Shown piece by piece: positions 54,902-64,000 of a stretch of 64,000 nucleotides of DNA (its first letter is position 1; each line of letters begins with the position of its first letter). Location of the stretch: assembly GCA_977006965.1 (NCBI GenBank), contig OZ345376.1:1736001-1800000 (forward strand), read 5' to 3'. Below the pieces are notes generated by a model. The model did not search any database, was not told the DNA's origin, and saw only the letters and a program-made list of their open reading frames with translations. This DNA is from Phymatolithon calcareum (lineage: Eukaryota; Rhodophyta; Florideophyceae; Hapalidiales). Made by a program: the position numbers and the translations under genes.

Positions 54902-55438
54902 TGTACTGTATCAGGCCTAGAGCAAATACTATTTGCTCAAGGCCTGATATGCTATCATACTTCTGATATATCATCACGAGTTAGGGTTTTCGGTATCAAA
55001 TCAAGCTTTCAATTAAGGCTGCTTGATGATCAAGCAAATTAGCAAAATTTTACTAGATGCTCATTCCTAGCTACCGTTGAGAAGCAGGACAGGCGCTTTG
55101 TCGGTTCGTGCTTCCAGTCGGAAATAGACTATGTAATGCACAGTAGCTCTGAGATTTCAACAGCTCTTCATCACCTCCGAGATAATAAGAAATCTCCATG
55201 ATTCATTACGGTCTGCTCCTCTATCCAATGAGTCACCGCGGAACCTCTCTTCATTGCGAACGAGCGCCACCTTTTTGATAAAGACCATTCATCGCAGAGA
55301 TGTGCCTCTTTGGATATAAGTTTAGTTTTCGAAGTGCTCTATTTCTTGTATTGTTACGTATAGACTGTTGATCCGATGATACAGTGCACAGCACATTGAG
55401 TGTAAGAAGAAGATAGAAGATTTTTATTTAAAAGTACC

Positions 55439-55912
55439 TTAACTGCGGCAAACGGCAGGTCCAGTTGGCTGTGGCACATCGGCCCGACTGGCATCCGTGA
55501 TGGCGACGTCACCAAAATTTGCAGAGGCCGTATCAAACCAAACTGAAAGATGGCCGATATCGTTTATGGTGAACGGCGCGGGGAGTTCGACGCGCACAGT
55601 AGCGCCATTGAAGGCTGGCAAGCGCTGGGTGCCGCACGGCGGCTCCACACCGGAACTGACCGGGATAGCGAAACCGTCAGCGTTGGGTGTGGTGCCGTTG
55701 CCAACCCAGAAGAAAACGCTGGGGCCCTGACCGTCGTACACGAAGTTTCGAATTTCGAATGTGCGAGTGTCGATGGCAAAAACGGTTCCAGACACATCAT
55801 GCTGAAGGGTGCTGAGTTCGCCAATGCGCTTCTGCGCAGTGGAGAAGGAGAACAGTGACAAAAGTAGCAGTGCTGTCACCGCGGAACGCACGACGAAGGT
55901 AGTGAAAGCCAT
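55439..55912 (-). CDS. Secreted DM13-domain protein, copy 3
   Basis: 157 codons, uninterrupted, 9 residue differences from copies 1 and 2: V16L, A39D, S72N, S77N, V81F, N118D, Y121H, C126F, G145D. C126 belongs to the LSVWC block that is strongly conserved in DM13 domains, so this copy may be impaired. About 15 nucleotide differences in all, more non-silent than silent, which suggests weak or no constraint. Signal peptide retained. Confidence 0.75.
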   Translation of the reverse strand: MAFTTFVVRSAVTALLLLSLFSFSTAQKRIGELSTLQHDVSGTVFAIDTRTFEIRNFVYDGQGPSVFFWVGNGTTPNADGFAIPVSSGVEPPCGTQRLPAFNGATVRVELPAPFTINDIGHLSVWFDTASANFGDVAITDASRADVPQPTGPAVCRS

Positions 55913-56436
55913 TGCGGAAAGCGTTGGGGGAACCGCGATGTCGGCATGCGAACGTTGCCAGTGCTGTGGACGATTGTCTCATAAATACCATTTGCGTGGG
56001 GTACCACCTCGGCAGACCGTGTCGAAGTCTGCGTTCTCCATTAATTCGACCGAAATGCTCATAGAACAGGAAAAGCTGAAACTGGAATTGTGATGGATTG
56101 ATCTTCATGCGTGCACGAACATGCATGTAACTGATAGTTGTGCCGCAGTGCTTTTCATTGGCTGTATCGAAGGAGAATGAAGTTTCTGCGCCTGCCTGAT
56201 GAGAAGTGAAAGTTTCAAAAATTACGGTATTCGAATCGCGTGTTGTGTCCAAAAAATGAAATTGAAATTGACCGGCTGAGAGGAATGACATCCACAATAG
56301 CAACTGCAGTTGCTACTGCGAATGTCATTCATGTCTTTTCTCTCACAGAAATATATTCTATAACATATTTTCTTTATTTCTGAGGACTTTCATTTCTGCT
56401 CGCTGTACCCTTCCTGTTATGTAAAGATCTTGTGGA

Positions 56437-57372
56437 TAATGGATAATGGATGTCTGTTTTATTGAAGCTCCCATAGTCAATTATCATTGCACCTGAGAGA
56501 CTTTTCGTTGCGCTACAATCCTTCGCTTACGTTTTCATTTTGATTTCGGACATTTTCTTTGGACGGTATCAACTGCCATTTCCAGCATCTCTTTTTGAAT
56601 ATCGGAAAGTCGTTGCTTGGGCATTAAGTTTGAGATAACTGTGAGAGCTTCATCGAGTTCGGAATCTTCGTTTCTTGATTGTTCTTGCCAGGGATATGGG
56701 AAGCGGTGAAATAACCAGTGCGTGCAAAGAAGCCTGTGCTTCGCTTTTTTGAGGGTGAGGAATGGTGGTAGTTCGTTCTTGATGGGCTGAGGAGGGCGCC
56801 GGCCCTCCCGTCCTGTGGCTTTCGAAGGGAGACATGCTTCCCATTCTTCTTTTGCGTTCTTCAGCGTTCTTGCGTTTACGCTTGTCGTAGCGTCTAGGGT
56901 GCGTGCAAATTCCTCTGTAGAGGTACAGAGAAGAGCTTTGTGAAGCATATCGTTTGTCGCGTTCAATATTGCCAGTCGTGTTGTGCCCTTGGGAAGCTCA
57001 AGTGCCTGTTTTCTTCGAAATTTCTGTGCTGTTATGAACTTGGAGCTCAAATGCGCTTGGCGTAGTTGAATGGATTCCAGGCGGCATATTCCTCGAAAGC
57101 GGGCCTGCATATTCTTGCACCAGGTTCCGAACATTCTAGAGAACAGGTTACTCTCTAGGGCGTCCTGTGCGTGAAGGATGTTACGCGTCAGATCTGCGAA
57201 CGGGAGAAGATACTCTGTCATTGGACGGACGAGCGCCTTATATAATCTTAAGCATGTCGAGGGTGCGAACCCTTTCCCGTGGAGTCCGATGTTTCCTAGA
57301 ACCATGAGTCGATTCTGTGCAGCATCTATTCTGGAAAGCGTAGAGGTTTCTGTGACGCCGTTCGAAGATATG
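56437..57372 (-). mobile_element. LINE-B copy 3, 5'-truncated
   Basis: 936 bp with 14-bp target duplications AAAGATCTTGTGGA (56423-56436, 57373-57386). The open frame crosses in from 57437 and runs to the stop at 56535 without interruption: HGKGFAPSTCLRLYKALVRP, MTEYLLPFADLTRNILHAQD, KARHR-like LTLKKAKHRLLCTHWLFHRF, RKCPKSK. It is the intact version of the LINE-B C-terminal region. The tail is (ATCC)-type, here ATCCATTATCC. Confidence 0.85.
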
Positions 57373-57600
57373 AAAGATCTTGTGGAGGCTGCGAGAAAAC
57401 GCGAAACATGCTGAGGAGCTGCAGCTCCCAACATCATGTTCCACGTTTTCGTGTTGAAATTTCCCGCGAACTAACTGTGTGATCACACAGCAGCATTTAG
57501 TTCGCAGAAAATTCCAACACGGCTCCCAGACAACATCATCAGCTAAATTAATATGAAGCAATAATCGTCGAAAAGAGGAATGTTGTACACCTTTCGTTCG

Positions 57601-58124
57601 TAATTAAGTGGATTTATTGAGAAGGTACCATGTGTCCCGACGTGAGGAAAGTCGGCACCTTTCTTAGCATTATACTGCACTCGAAATTTCGGTTCCTTAA
57701 TCAGAATTACTTAGTATCGCGTCGATGGCTCGGGCCACGTTGGTCTTCTCTGTGGGTGTCCATGTTGTCTTCCTCAGGATGCTCTTCAGTATTCTAACTG
57801 CCAATGCTCCTTGACTGCCCATTTCTTCTATTAACTTCGGTGGATTTCTTGGAAACTGACCTACAAACCATCTTGCGCAGAGAATTCTGTGCCTGCTTTC
57901 CTAGCGCGTCGTTCTTCTTGTTGTTCCCAGGCTAGTCGGAGGACACTCCTCTCTTGGATATCGGTTGGTGTGCTCGATTTTCGCATGCGGTCCAGCGTCT
58001 CGAGTTCCAGCTCTGCCCCCGCGTCGCGTGTCTCCTCCACAACCTTCCAAAGTCTTCGCGTTAACTTCGAGAGCAGGTGCTGTCGGCGGGACTCCCATGG
58101 TTCTATTTGGCAGAGCTTCATTAG
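57601..58124 (-). mobile_element. LINE-C, third non-LTR family, 3' end
   Basis: 524 bp flanked by TACACCTTTCGTTCG (57586-57600) and TACATCTTTCGTTCG (58125-58139). On the minus strand it ends CTCAATAAATCCACTTAATTA after a hairpin (GTGCCGACTTTCC.CACGTCGGGACAC). It encodes a C-terminal fragment (58121-57861: IEPWESRRQHLLSKLTRRLW, LETLDRMRKSSTPTDIQERS, LAWEQQEERRARKA). No RT part present, so its family relation is unknown. Confidence 0.65.
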
Positions 58125-59235
58125 TACATCTTTCGTTCGGCATCAAAAAAACTGTATGATACTATGTAACACTCAACAGCACTGGTGCATGCGACGGAAC
58201 ACGCACTGGGGAACTGGTCCTCCATTCCCAGTTTGTCGCAGAAAGGCACACTGTCCCTGTTGGACGTTACATCGATTTATGCAGATTTCCATGTTTGGTT
58301 CTTAAGGCGTTTAAAAATTCTAAATTCAAAAGAGCACTGTCCCCGCAAGATGCACGCGCTGAACCCGACGAGGAAGCTCAGCGACATCCGCGGTGACCTG
58401 TCCGGCCCGCAGAGCTTGGCAACGTTTTGGTCCCTGATAGATTGCCGAGGAAATTGCAATTGTATTGGCCCCTGTTCACTGTCATAGCGAACAAGGGTTG
58501 TGATGTACCATCATGGTACATGAGAGCAACCAACTGCGCCCTCAATGATAATTGCGATTGCATGTATGCCAATAAACACCCGTGCGTCACGCTCATTGGA
58601 TTGGAGAACTCTCGTGAATCCTTCCCCAGCCTGGCCGTGTTAATTGTGCTCCCTATGTTTCCCCGTTAAGCCAAGCTACAGTTGCGGGGCGCTGCCGTTC
58701 GCCGGTTGGACCAAATTAAAGTTGCATGTTCCCGAAGTTCATCGAAATAAAAAATTCTTCTCTCGCCGTGCGCAAAAGAATTGCAGAAGTTGCTGAATGA
58801 GAGCTCAACATAGGCCTGCGAAACATGTGAAAAGTTCGATAGCTTTTGCCTCCAAGAAGGCTAAAGCATTCACACGGGCACGTGCTCCTCCTCGACGACT
58901 GACACAGAGGCTTTAAAGTTTAATCATCTCCCTCCATGCTCTTGATGAATGTATTGCGCGTGGATTCTCTTTTCGTCTCTCTTTGGAAAGATGCTATTCA
59001 CCGGTTCAGTTCATCGTACTTTGTGAAGTCCATTAGAACCGTTGCAGGCGCGGAAATCTCCATCTCGATTAAGTTGTGTGCGGACTGGAATAGCAGAAAC
59101 TAGACTGGATTCATTCCGCTCCGACTACAGTGTATTGTGAAACGTCAGATACAATCAGACAAGCTTCTAATGCCGGTATCATACCTGATTGTAGGTGCAG
59201 AAAAAACTCAGATTTGGATCGTTGCTTCCATATAA

Positions 59236-59700
59236 TTTACGTAAATACAAGAGCAAACTTCTCTGAAAACGGGGTCCTATCATACTGGAGCGCCGCTTCC
59301 AGGGTACACCCTGATCGCAGTAAATTCGGTGCTTTTTCATCTCCGGCTCTCGCATCAGATTGAACTAAGGACTGCACAGATTGTAGTTGAGGAACAAATT
59401 CGTAGCTGTAGTTGTGACGCTGGAAAGCTACAAATTTGTTCCTCCACACTGAGAGCGTTTAATCAATTCTACATTCAAGAAAACTGGCAACAATTCGCGT
59501 GGCTTTTGAATGGAGAAGAGCGAAGCGCATATGGAGGCATTACAGCGTCCGGATGGCATGGTGAAACTAGAAGTCGGAGGCGAGCGCGATTGGGTATCTT
59601 ACATGAGACCTGGGCGAGTACTGAGAAGCGTTACCTCGGGGCAGGTCTGTTGAACAAGAGAGAGCAAAATATCTTGAGATGAGCTGAGGGAAGGTTTTCC
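59236..59700. repeat. Segment shared with the spacer (27690-29530), with hairpin
   Basis: Reverse copy of the spacer without its solo LTR and two LINE insertions, so it serves as the empty-site reference for those insertions. Contains the 22-bp-arm hairpin at 59388-59449. Confidence 0.8.
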
Positions 59701-59771
59701 CGTTTGTTTCGCTAGATATTCAGCACATGACAATTCACTGCAAAAGCTTCCACTTCACGCACGGCGGTAAT

Positions 59772-61263
59772 TCATATGCCATGGAGGAATGCCTCACTTG
59801 TACAATAGGGCTGTTGAAGAAGGTGGCAATGTGACCGCAATGGACAACCTCGCATGGTTGCTGCAAGCTGGCGCAGATGGTGTACCGCCAGACCCGGTTC
59901 GCGAACTGCGTCGGCCGGTACTCCATCTGGACCATTCTGTAGCAACCATGCCGGGTTGCTCAATACGATCACACTGCCACTTTCAATAGCCTGCGTGTAC
60001 AGGCGAACTGCACGAACCGGGTCAGCCGGTGCACCATTTGCGCCATCTTGTAGCAATATTGCGAGGTTGTTCATCGCGATCACACTGCCACCTACTTCAA
60101 TAGCCCGGTTGTACAGGTGAACTGCGCGAACCGGGTCGGTCGGAACACCATTTGCGCCAACTTGTAACAACAATACGACGGTAAACATTGCCGTCACATT
60201 GCCACCTTCTTCAATAGCCCGGTTGTACAGGTGAACTGCGCGAACAGGGTCTGCCGCTACAACATCTGCGCCATCTTGAAGGAACCGCGCCAGTTCGACC
60301 GTTGCGCTCACATGTCCAAGTTCTTAAATGGACCGGTTGTACAAGTGAACTGCACAAACCGAGTCCGCTAGTAGTCCGTCTCCCCCAAATTGTGCTGGTC
60401 TGCCTTCCGCTTCCCGGTTTTCTTGTAACAAGGCCTCAACACGCTCTTCCATCTTGTTCAGCTACAAAAGCAGCAAGCTTTTGTAGCTCATAGTCTGCCA
60501 TCATTTCCCTAACTTCTTCTCCCATGGCATTCTCGATTTCGCTTACGTGAATTTCCGCAGCCTCCAGAAGCTTCTTCAAGTTCTGTGTTTCAACGCTTGA
60601 AAACACCGTGTACAATGACTTCGTAACGGGAAGACCATGGAGCACGAGGTTCAACTTCTGCGTCATGTGGCATTCATCTTTTGCTCCGAGAAAAGAGGTT
60701 TCCATTGGCACGTAGCACCAGTAGGTTGTCATTCGATCACCCGTCAATAGATTTCGCATTCGGCATTCCGCTTCCCGGTTTTCTCGTAACAAGGCCTGAA
60801 CACACTCTTCCATCTTGTTGACTATTACCCCGAACCGATCTTTGATGTCCACGGAAATAGCATCGAGTACAAGCTTTATCGTGAGCGTGTCGCTTTTTCT
60901 CACTCAGCCTCCACCCAAAGTGACAACGAACGCCACCCTGAGCGCGACATTTTCGGAGAGTAACTTGTCCATTTTTTCGCCCGCTTGCTTGCTTCTCGTG
61001 ATATCGAAAAGACCGGGGGTGACGTACAGCGCCAAGTTTTCAACCGAAAATGCTTGTAGAACATCTGTCAGACCTGCACATAGACGAGGCCCGCTTACGT
61101 GAAGGACTGACAGAAGTTCTCCAAGCATTTTCGGTGGAAAGCTTGATCTGAACTGTGGAGTTCCGGCGAGCCCGTTGAGGAGAGTGCTTTTCCCATCGCC
61201 CAGGTTTCCGACCAATGCAATTGCTGGCCTGTGGGGAAAGCAGGTCGAGGTGGTGTCGCTCAT
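59772..61263 (-). pseudogene. AIG1-like GTPase/Sel1-repeat gene, copy 2
   Basis: From ATG at 61263: ALVGNLGDGKSTLLNGLAG (P-loop, G-x4-GKS), LYVTPGLFDITRSKQ (G3-like; the usual Asp of DTPG is Val) and VAFVVTLGGG, then TGA (60906-60904). In the same frame VRKSDTLTIKLVLDAI, DRFGVIVNKMEE (G4-like NKxE/D), GDRMTTYWCYVPMETSF, LQKLAAFVAEQDGRAC follow to a stop at 60436. AIG1/GIMAP-type proteins typically continue GGR after the same strand, so TGA probably replaced CGA. A coiled coil and four to five Sel1 repeats follow in another frame (60311-59772), with a TAA at about 60325. Upstream 61270-61690 shows no motif. Confidence 0.7.
59789..60000. repeat. Fold-back end of the Sel1 array, copy 2
   Basis: Sel1-type peptides on both strands around GTTCGCGAAC (59897-59906). 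Plus: LYNRAVEEGGNVTAMDNLAW; minus: NPAWLLQNGPDGVPADAVRE. Confidence 0.75.
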
Positions 61264-61770
61264 GGTTATTACGACGTCGACGGAGGGTAATCGCTAGTTA
61301 GCGTTTCACCCGGCAGGTGGGAGGACTGAGACTAGAGGTCGCGTGAAACCTTGGTCCGGCACAAATGTTATTACGCCTGTTTTGCGCTTTGCAAGAGAGG
61401 ACGCATCCGAAGGCAAGAACAGGTTGACCCGGTCGCCGATAAATGGTTTGCCACTGTTAGCCCAACAGTGCTCGGAAGTATCGTAAAAGCGTCTCCACCG
61501 TTAGCGCCCATCCCAACGTAATAAACACATTTGATTGGTTGGTGCAAGAGAAAGTTAGACAGGGACAAACGCAGAGGGGTTGTCATACTGCGTTTTCTGG
61601 ACAGCTGCGTTTCGAGCTCGTATGAAATGAAATTGGTTAGAAACGTTTCAATTGAGAGCTCGCGCAATTTGAAAATTGCTGTATGATAAGTTCAGTGCGA
61701 ACAAGGGCAAAAGCCAATGTATCGGTCGTTCTCGTGCCTGGAAACGTTATGTGGAGAGAAATAACTAAAA

Positions 61771-62046
61771 TTAACGGACAGTGGCGGAACTAGAACCTTC
61801 GTGCACAAATCGGTGCGACGGCGCTGCTTGTGCACGACACCTTTCATAAATTTCGACGTTCTTATTGCAACTTTCGAAGCAAAGTAAGCAACCTTTACTG
61901 CGCTCACCCCACGCTGTAATGATGACTGTTGTTTTAGCACACTGCAATTGGCTGCCGGGCTCCGTGCGACACAACTCGTCACAGCGAGCACCACGATTTT
62001 CGCTAATAATTTTGATACAATTGTTAACCCATAATATGCCTGGCAC
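61771..62046 (-). CDS. Hypothetical Cys-rich small protein
   Basis: 92-codon frame with Cys spacing C-x3-C, C, C-x2-C-x3-C, C (ARCDELCRTEPGSQLQCAKT; GCLLCFESCNKNVEIYERCR). A longer overlapping frame (61692-62261, 189 codons) exists in another phase. Neither has a second copy or a domain, and only one at most can be real. The ATG has no recognisable promoter. Confidence 0.2.
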   Translation of the reverse strand: MPGILWVNNCIKIISENRGARCDELCRTEPGSQLQCAKTTVIITAWGERSKGCLLCFESCNKNVEIYERCRAQAAPSHRFVHEGSSSATVR

Positions 62047-62254
62047 AACAACGGATAATTTTTCTCTACAATCTTTGAAACTGAAAAATTCTGCGTTTGT
62101 CCCGCTCTAATTTTCCCCTGGTTGGTGTTTCTGCCAAAAAGACTAGTCCTCAACGCTGGGTTGGGGTTTGGGATGGGCGCTGATTTCTGCCCACCCGTGA
62201 AGGGCCCAACTGCGTTGTTACTGTATCCAGTATGATAGAACAGTAGAAATTGTA

Positions 62255-62696
62255 CAGTCAATCCTCTTTAAATAAATGCCCAATGTGGAACGACTTGATG
62301 TCCAGCAAATCCAGGATATTCCGGCAGTGAATTTGAATCATAAGTCTGAGGACACACGTGTGCAGCGGGGGGACGTTGTGCCATTCCGCCACCTGAAGTT
62401 GGACCAGGAGCGCGCTGTGGTTCATCCGTAAAGGAATGCGCGGCACATAAATATTGTTTCTATGAAACAACGGAGAAGTACTGATTTTTTCATTAAAAAA
62501 TAGACAGATGGAAAAAAGACAGGTTAAGAAAACTCCACAAGTGTATGGGAAATTATTCTCAAATCGAGTACTCCTGTATTCCACACACCTGACAAATCGT
62601 TAAGTTTAGGGGTATCCTATATTCGTTCATCTACTTCGTATCCGGGAAAGTGAGTATATTCTAATGCCGAGGATCCAGTGAAAGAAGGATTGACTG
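62255..62696. mobile_element. pogo-like MITE
   Basis: 442 bp; ends CAGTCAATCCTC (left) and, reversed, CAGTCAATCCTT (right), with TA on both sides (62253-62254, 62697-62698). It keeps GGATATT and CTGGATCC-type words of the larger relatives but has no coding capacity. Confidence 0.75.
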
Positions 62697-62907
62697 TAGT
62701 TCTAAATAGTGCAAGGAGTGTAGGGTTACACATCTTATGGCCTAGTGGTCTCTACAAGGAGAGCACTATAGTGCACATTTAGCTCAGCGTTGAACAGGCC
62801 TTGCAGATGCTGCAACATATCCTGCTCAGCGCTTTTTCACCAAATCTGTGTACAAATAACTTAAAGAACAAGAGACAGAGAGAGAGCGGCTAGTCATAAT
62901 CACCCCG

Positions 62908-62985
62908 ATTAAATTTGGATTCCAACTCTATTGCTTCTGACACGATTGCAAGTCGGAGGGAATAGAGTTGGAATTCAAATTTAAT
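62908..62985. repeat. Long hairpin
   Basis: Arms of about 25 bp, ATTAAATTTGGATTCCAACT... and ...AGTTGGAATTCAAATTTAAT, one mismatch, with a 28-base loop. Single copy in the window. Confidence 0.9.
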
Positions 62986-63370
62986 GCGAAAAAGCGAAAA
63001 CGAAACGGCGTGTTGCAGACTGTTATAGTGCGTGACGTGATCAAATGCAAGCAGAAGCGAAAATGAGATTCTTGCTTCGATAGTAAATCATCTATTAGAA
63101 AGGAGGAAGTAGTTTCGTCCATATCGATGGAGACAACCGCAACTTCAGAGCTCTGTGGACATGGAGAATGCTTATTGATCGGCAACTAACACCAGGGCAG
63201 AGTAAGCCTACATCGCATAGCTGTGTCGAATAATTTTAGCCTTTTTTCGCATCTTCCGCCATTTATGGTGCAGACCCCCTCATTACATGTCAATGGCGGG
63301 TGATAGCACCAGAGTGAGCAAAAATTGAAGAAGAGGATGATAGTCCGCCATGGCGCTTGCAGTCACTACG
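62986..63370. other. No gene assigned
   Basis: A minus-strand frame ending in the hairpin (62928-63185) has no motif; nothing else seen. Confidence 0.3.
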
Positions 63371-64000
63371 TGGTGTATCATCGACCGAGGAGTACCTCAA
63401 GGTTCCCCCCTTTGTCCATGCCTATACAATATATTCATGGACACATTCGCAGAAGCCGTCTCCAAGACAGACAGGAACGTCTCAGAAAGCCCTGTGCAAT
63501 TGTTCGCAGATGATGTTCAGCTTCAAGCGAAGACAAGACGAGGAATGCAGAAACTTCTTGATATAGCGACCAGTTGGGCAAGCGAAAATGGCATGAAATG
63601 GAACACAAAACCAGGAAAAAGCGAAGTTCTTAAGTACAAAGGACTTCAGAAGCACACGTTTTACTTGGCGGGACGAGAACTATATCAAGCCTGGAGACTC
63701 TCGTATCTTGGGGTAAGCATGAATAACAAGGGTGTTACGGATGACACGGCCATAGCAAGAGTTCGAAATGCTGCAGGATGCATACATAAGCTTCGGGAGC
63801 TTGGAGTGAATGTTCGAGGATTCAAACCGGAGACATGCATCAGGATCTTTAAGTCGCTAATTATCCCGAAATGGGAGTATGCGTTACACGTTACTCCAAT
63901 GACAAATCGATTGCTCTCGGCAATCGAGTCGGCAGAGGGCTTGTTCTACAAGAATGTTTTCGGAAAGTATGCCGAACACCGCCGGGACCGAATGCGAGTT
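63371..64000 (+). mobile_element. LINE-A copy 8, RT frame open to the window end
   Basis: Starts sharply within RT and reads without a stop for 210 codons to the end: IIDRGVPQGSPLCPCLYNIF, VQLFADDVQLQAKTRRGMQK, GMKWNTKPGKSEVL, LSYLGVSMNNKGVTDDTAIA, PKWEYALHVTPM, LFYKNVFGKYAEHRRDRMRV. Both catalytic aspartates are present. It is nearly the same sequence as 6615-7260 of copy 2, where the same region carries a mutated FADD box and frame breaks. The upstream RT blocks are absent, so it is truncated, but it is the least damaged LINE-A palm here. Confidence 0.85.

Larger units (their letters stand above)
47174..54903 (+). mobile_element. Copia-type LTR retrotransposon 2, with nested insertions
   Basis: Plus-strand element, about 3.9 kb without insertions. 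Short LTRs 47174-47253 and 54822-54901 (about 80 bp: TGTAGG.G.ATCATAACTAC...CCCACTA). It splits the repeat segment CGAGTACTGTATCAGG, giving an imperfect target duplication (TTCTC / TACTG). Contents in order: gag 47450-47940 (then LINE-A inserted), protease-side region 51617-52260, LTR-like insertion 52749-53163, integrase 53229, RT 53760, RNase H to 54757. Broken throughout. Confidence 0.8.
55041..59170. repeat. DM13 unit, copy 3 (diverged, interrupted)
   Basis: Same orientation as copy 1. Begins AGCAAAATTTTACT (55041). It lacks the last roughly 110 bp of the unit and contains LINE-B (56437-57372) and LINE-C (57601-58124). The stretch 58140-59170 carries no convincing gene. Hairpins are decayed. 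Confidence 0.85.

Noticed and set aside
60904-60906. TGA as selenocysteine or a reassigned codon.
   Set aside because: No sign of reassigned TGA elsewhere, many other elements here are simply broken, and the DM13 genes end normally.
61692-62261. 189-codon minus-strand frame as a real gene.
   Set aside because: It begins inside a pogo-like MITE end, overlaps another frame, and has no recognisable domain.
1-64000. tRNA, rRNA and riboswitch genes.
   Set aside because: No cloverleaf with a conserved T-loop box and no rRNA-like core was seen by eye; a covariance-model scan would be decisive.

Overview
The window looks like a repeat-dense stretch of a eukaryotic nuclear genome. Nearly everything recognisable is a retrotransposon, a DNA transposon remnant or a duplicated gene fragment, and there are no operons, rRNA or tRNA genes. 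Several non-LTR, Copia-type, Gypsy-type and pogo/Tigger-like elements, Sel1-repeat proteins and a secreted DM13-domain protein occur together. An alga (a red alga is possible) or another protist would fit, but this is inference and no marker gene settles it. No confident spliced housekeeping gene was seen.

Layout. 0.03-1.5 kb: broken minus-strand LINE-A. 1.7-4.2 kb: Gypsy-type integrase remnant split by an unclassified TIR transposon (2248-4182). 4.29-13.01 kb: one LINE-A copy containing two later insertions, a compact LTR element with apparently identical LTRs (5174-6356) and a 5.1 kb LINE-B (7386-12484); each insertion is bounded by a target-site duplication (TSD). 13.0-15.2 kb: two more LINE-A copies. 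15.9-16.5 kb: another Gypsy-type integrase remnant. 19.70-41.86 kb: a very large inverted duplication. Its arms carry a WD40 remnant, two small unknown genes and a 2.8 kb 'DM13 unit' with three long hairpins. The right arm is split by a pogo-like element (32799-34091) and a Copia element (34766-38942). The 3.8 kb spacer (26113-29870) holds one copy of a GTPase/Sel1-repeat gene plus LINE and solo-LTR insertions. 41.19-43.92 kb: pogo/Tigger-like element with transposase remnants and Sel1-like sequence. 45.1-47.1 kb: a further copy of the Sel1-like segment, split by a second Copia element (47174-54903), which itself contains a LINE-A (48211-51602) and an LTR-like repeat. 55.04-59.17 kb: third, diverged DM13 unit, broken by LINE-B and LINE-C insertions. 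59.2-61.3 kb: second GTPase/Sel1 copy with one in-frame stop between its GTPase motifs. 62.25-62.70 kb: short pogo-like MITE. 63.37 kb to the end: a LINE-A copy whose reverse-transcriptase frame is still open.

The genes here do not form a pathway. The organising theme is nested transposition and inverted duplication, with fragments of host-type genes (DM13, AIG1-like GTPase plus Sel1 repeats, WD40) carried along. The three uninterrupted DM13 genes are the best candidates for expressed proteins.
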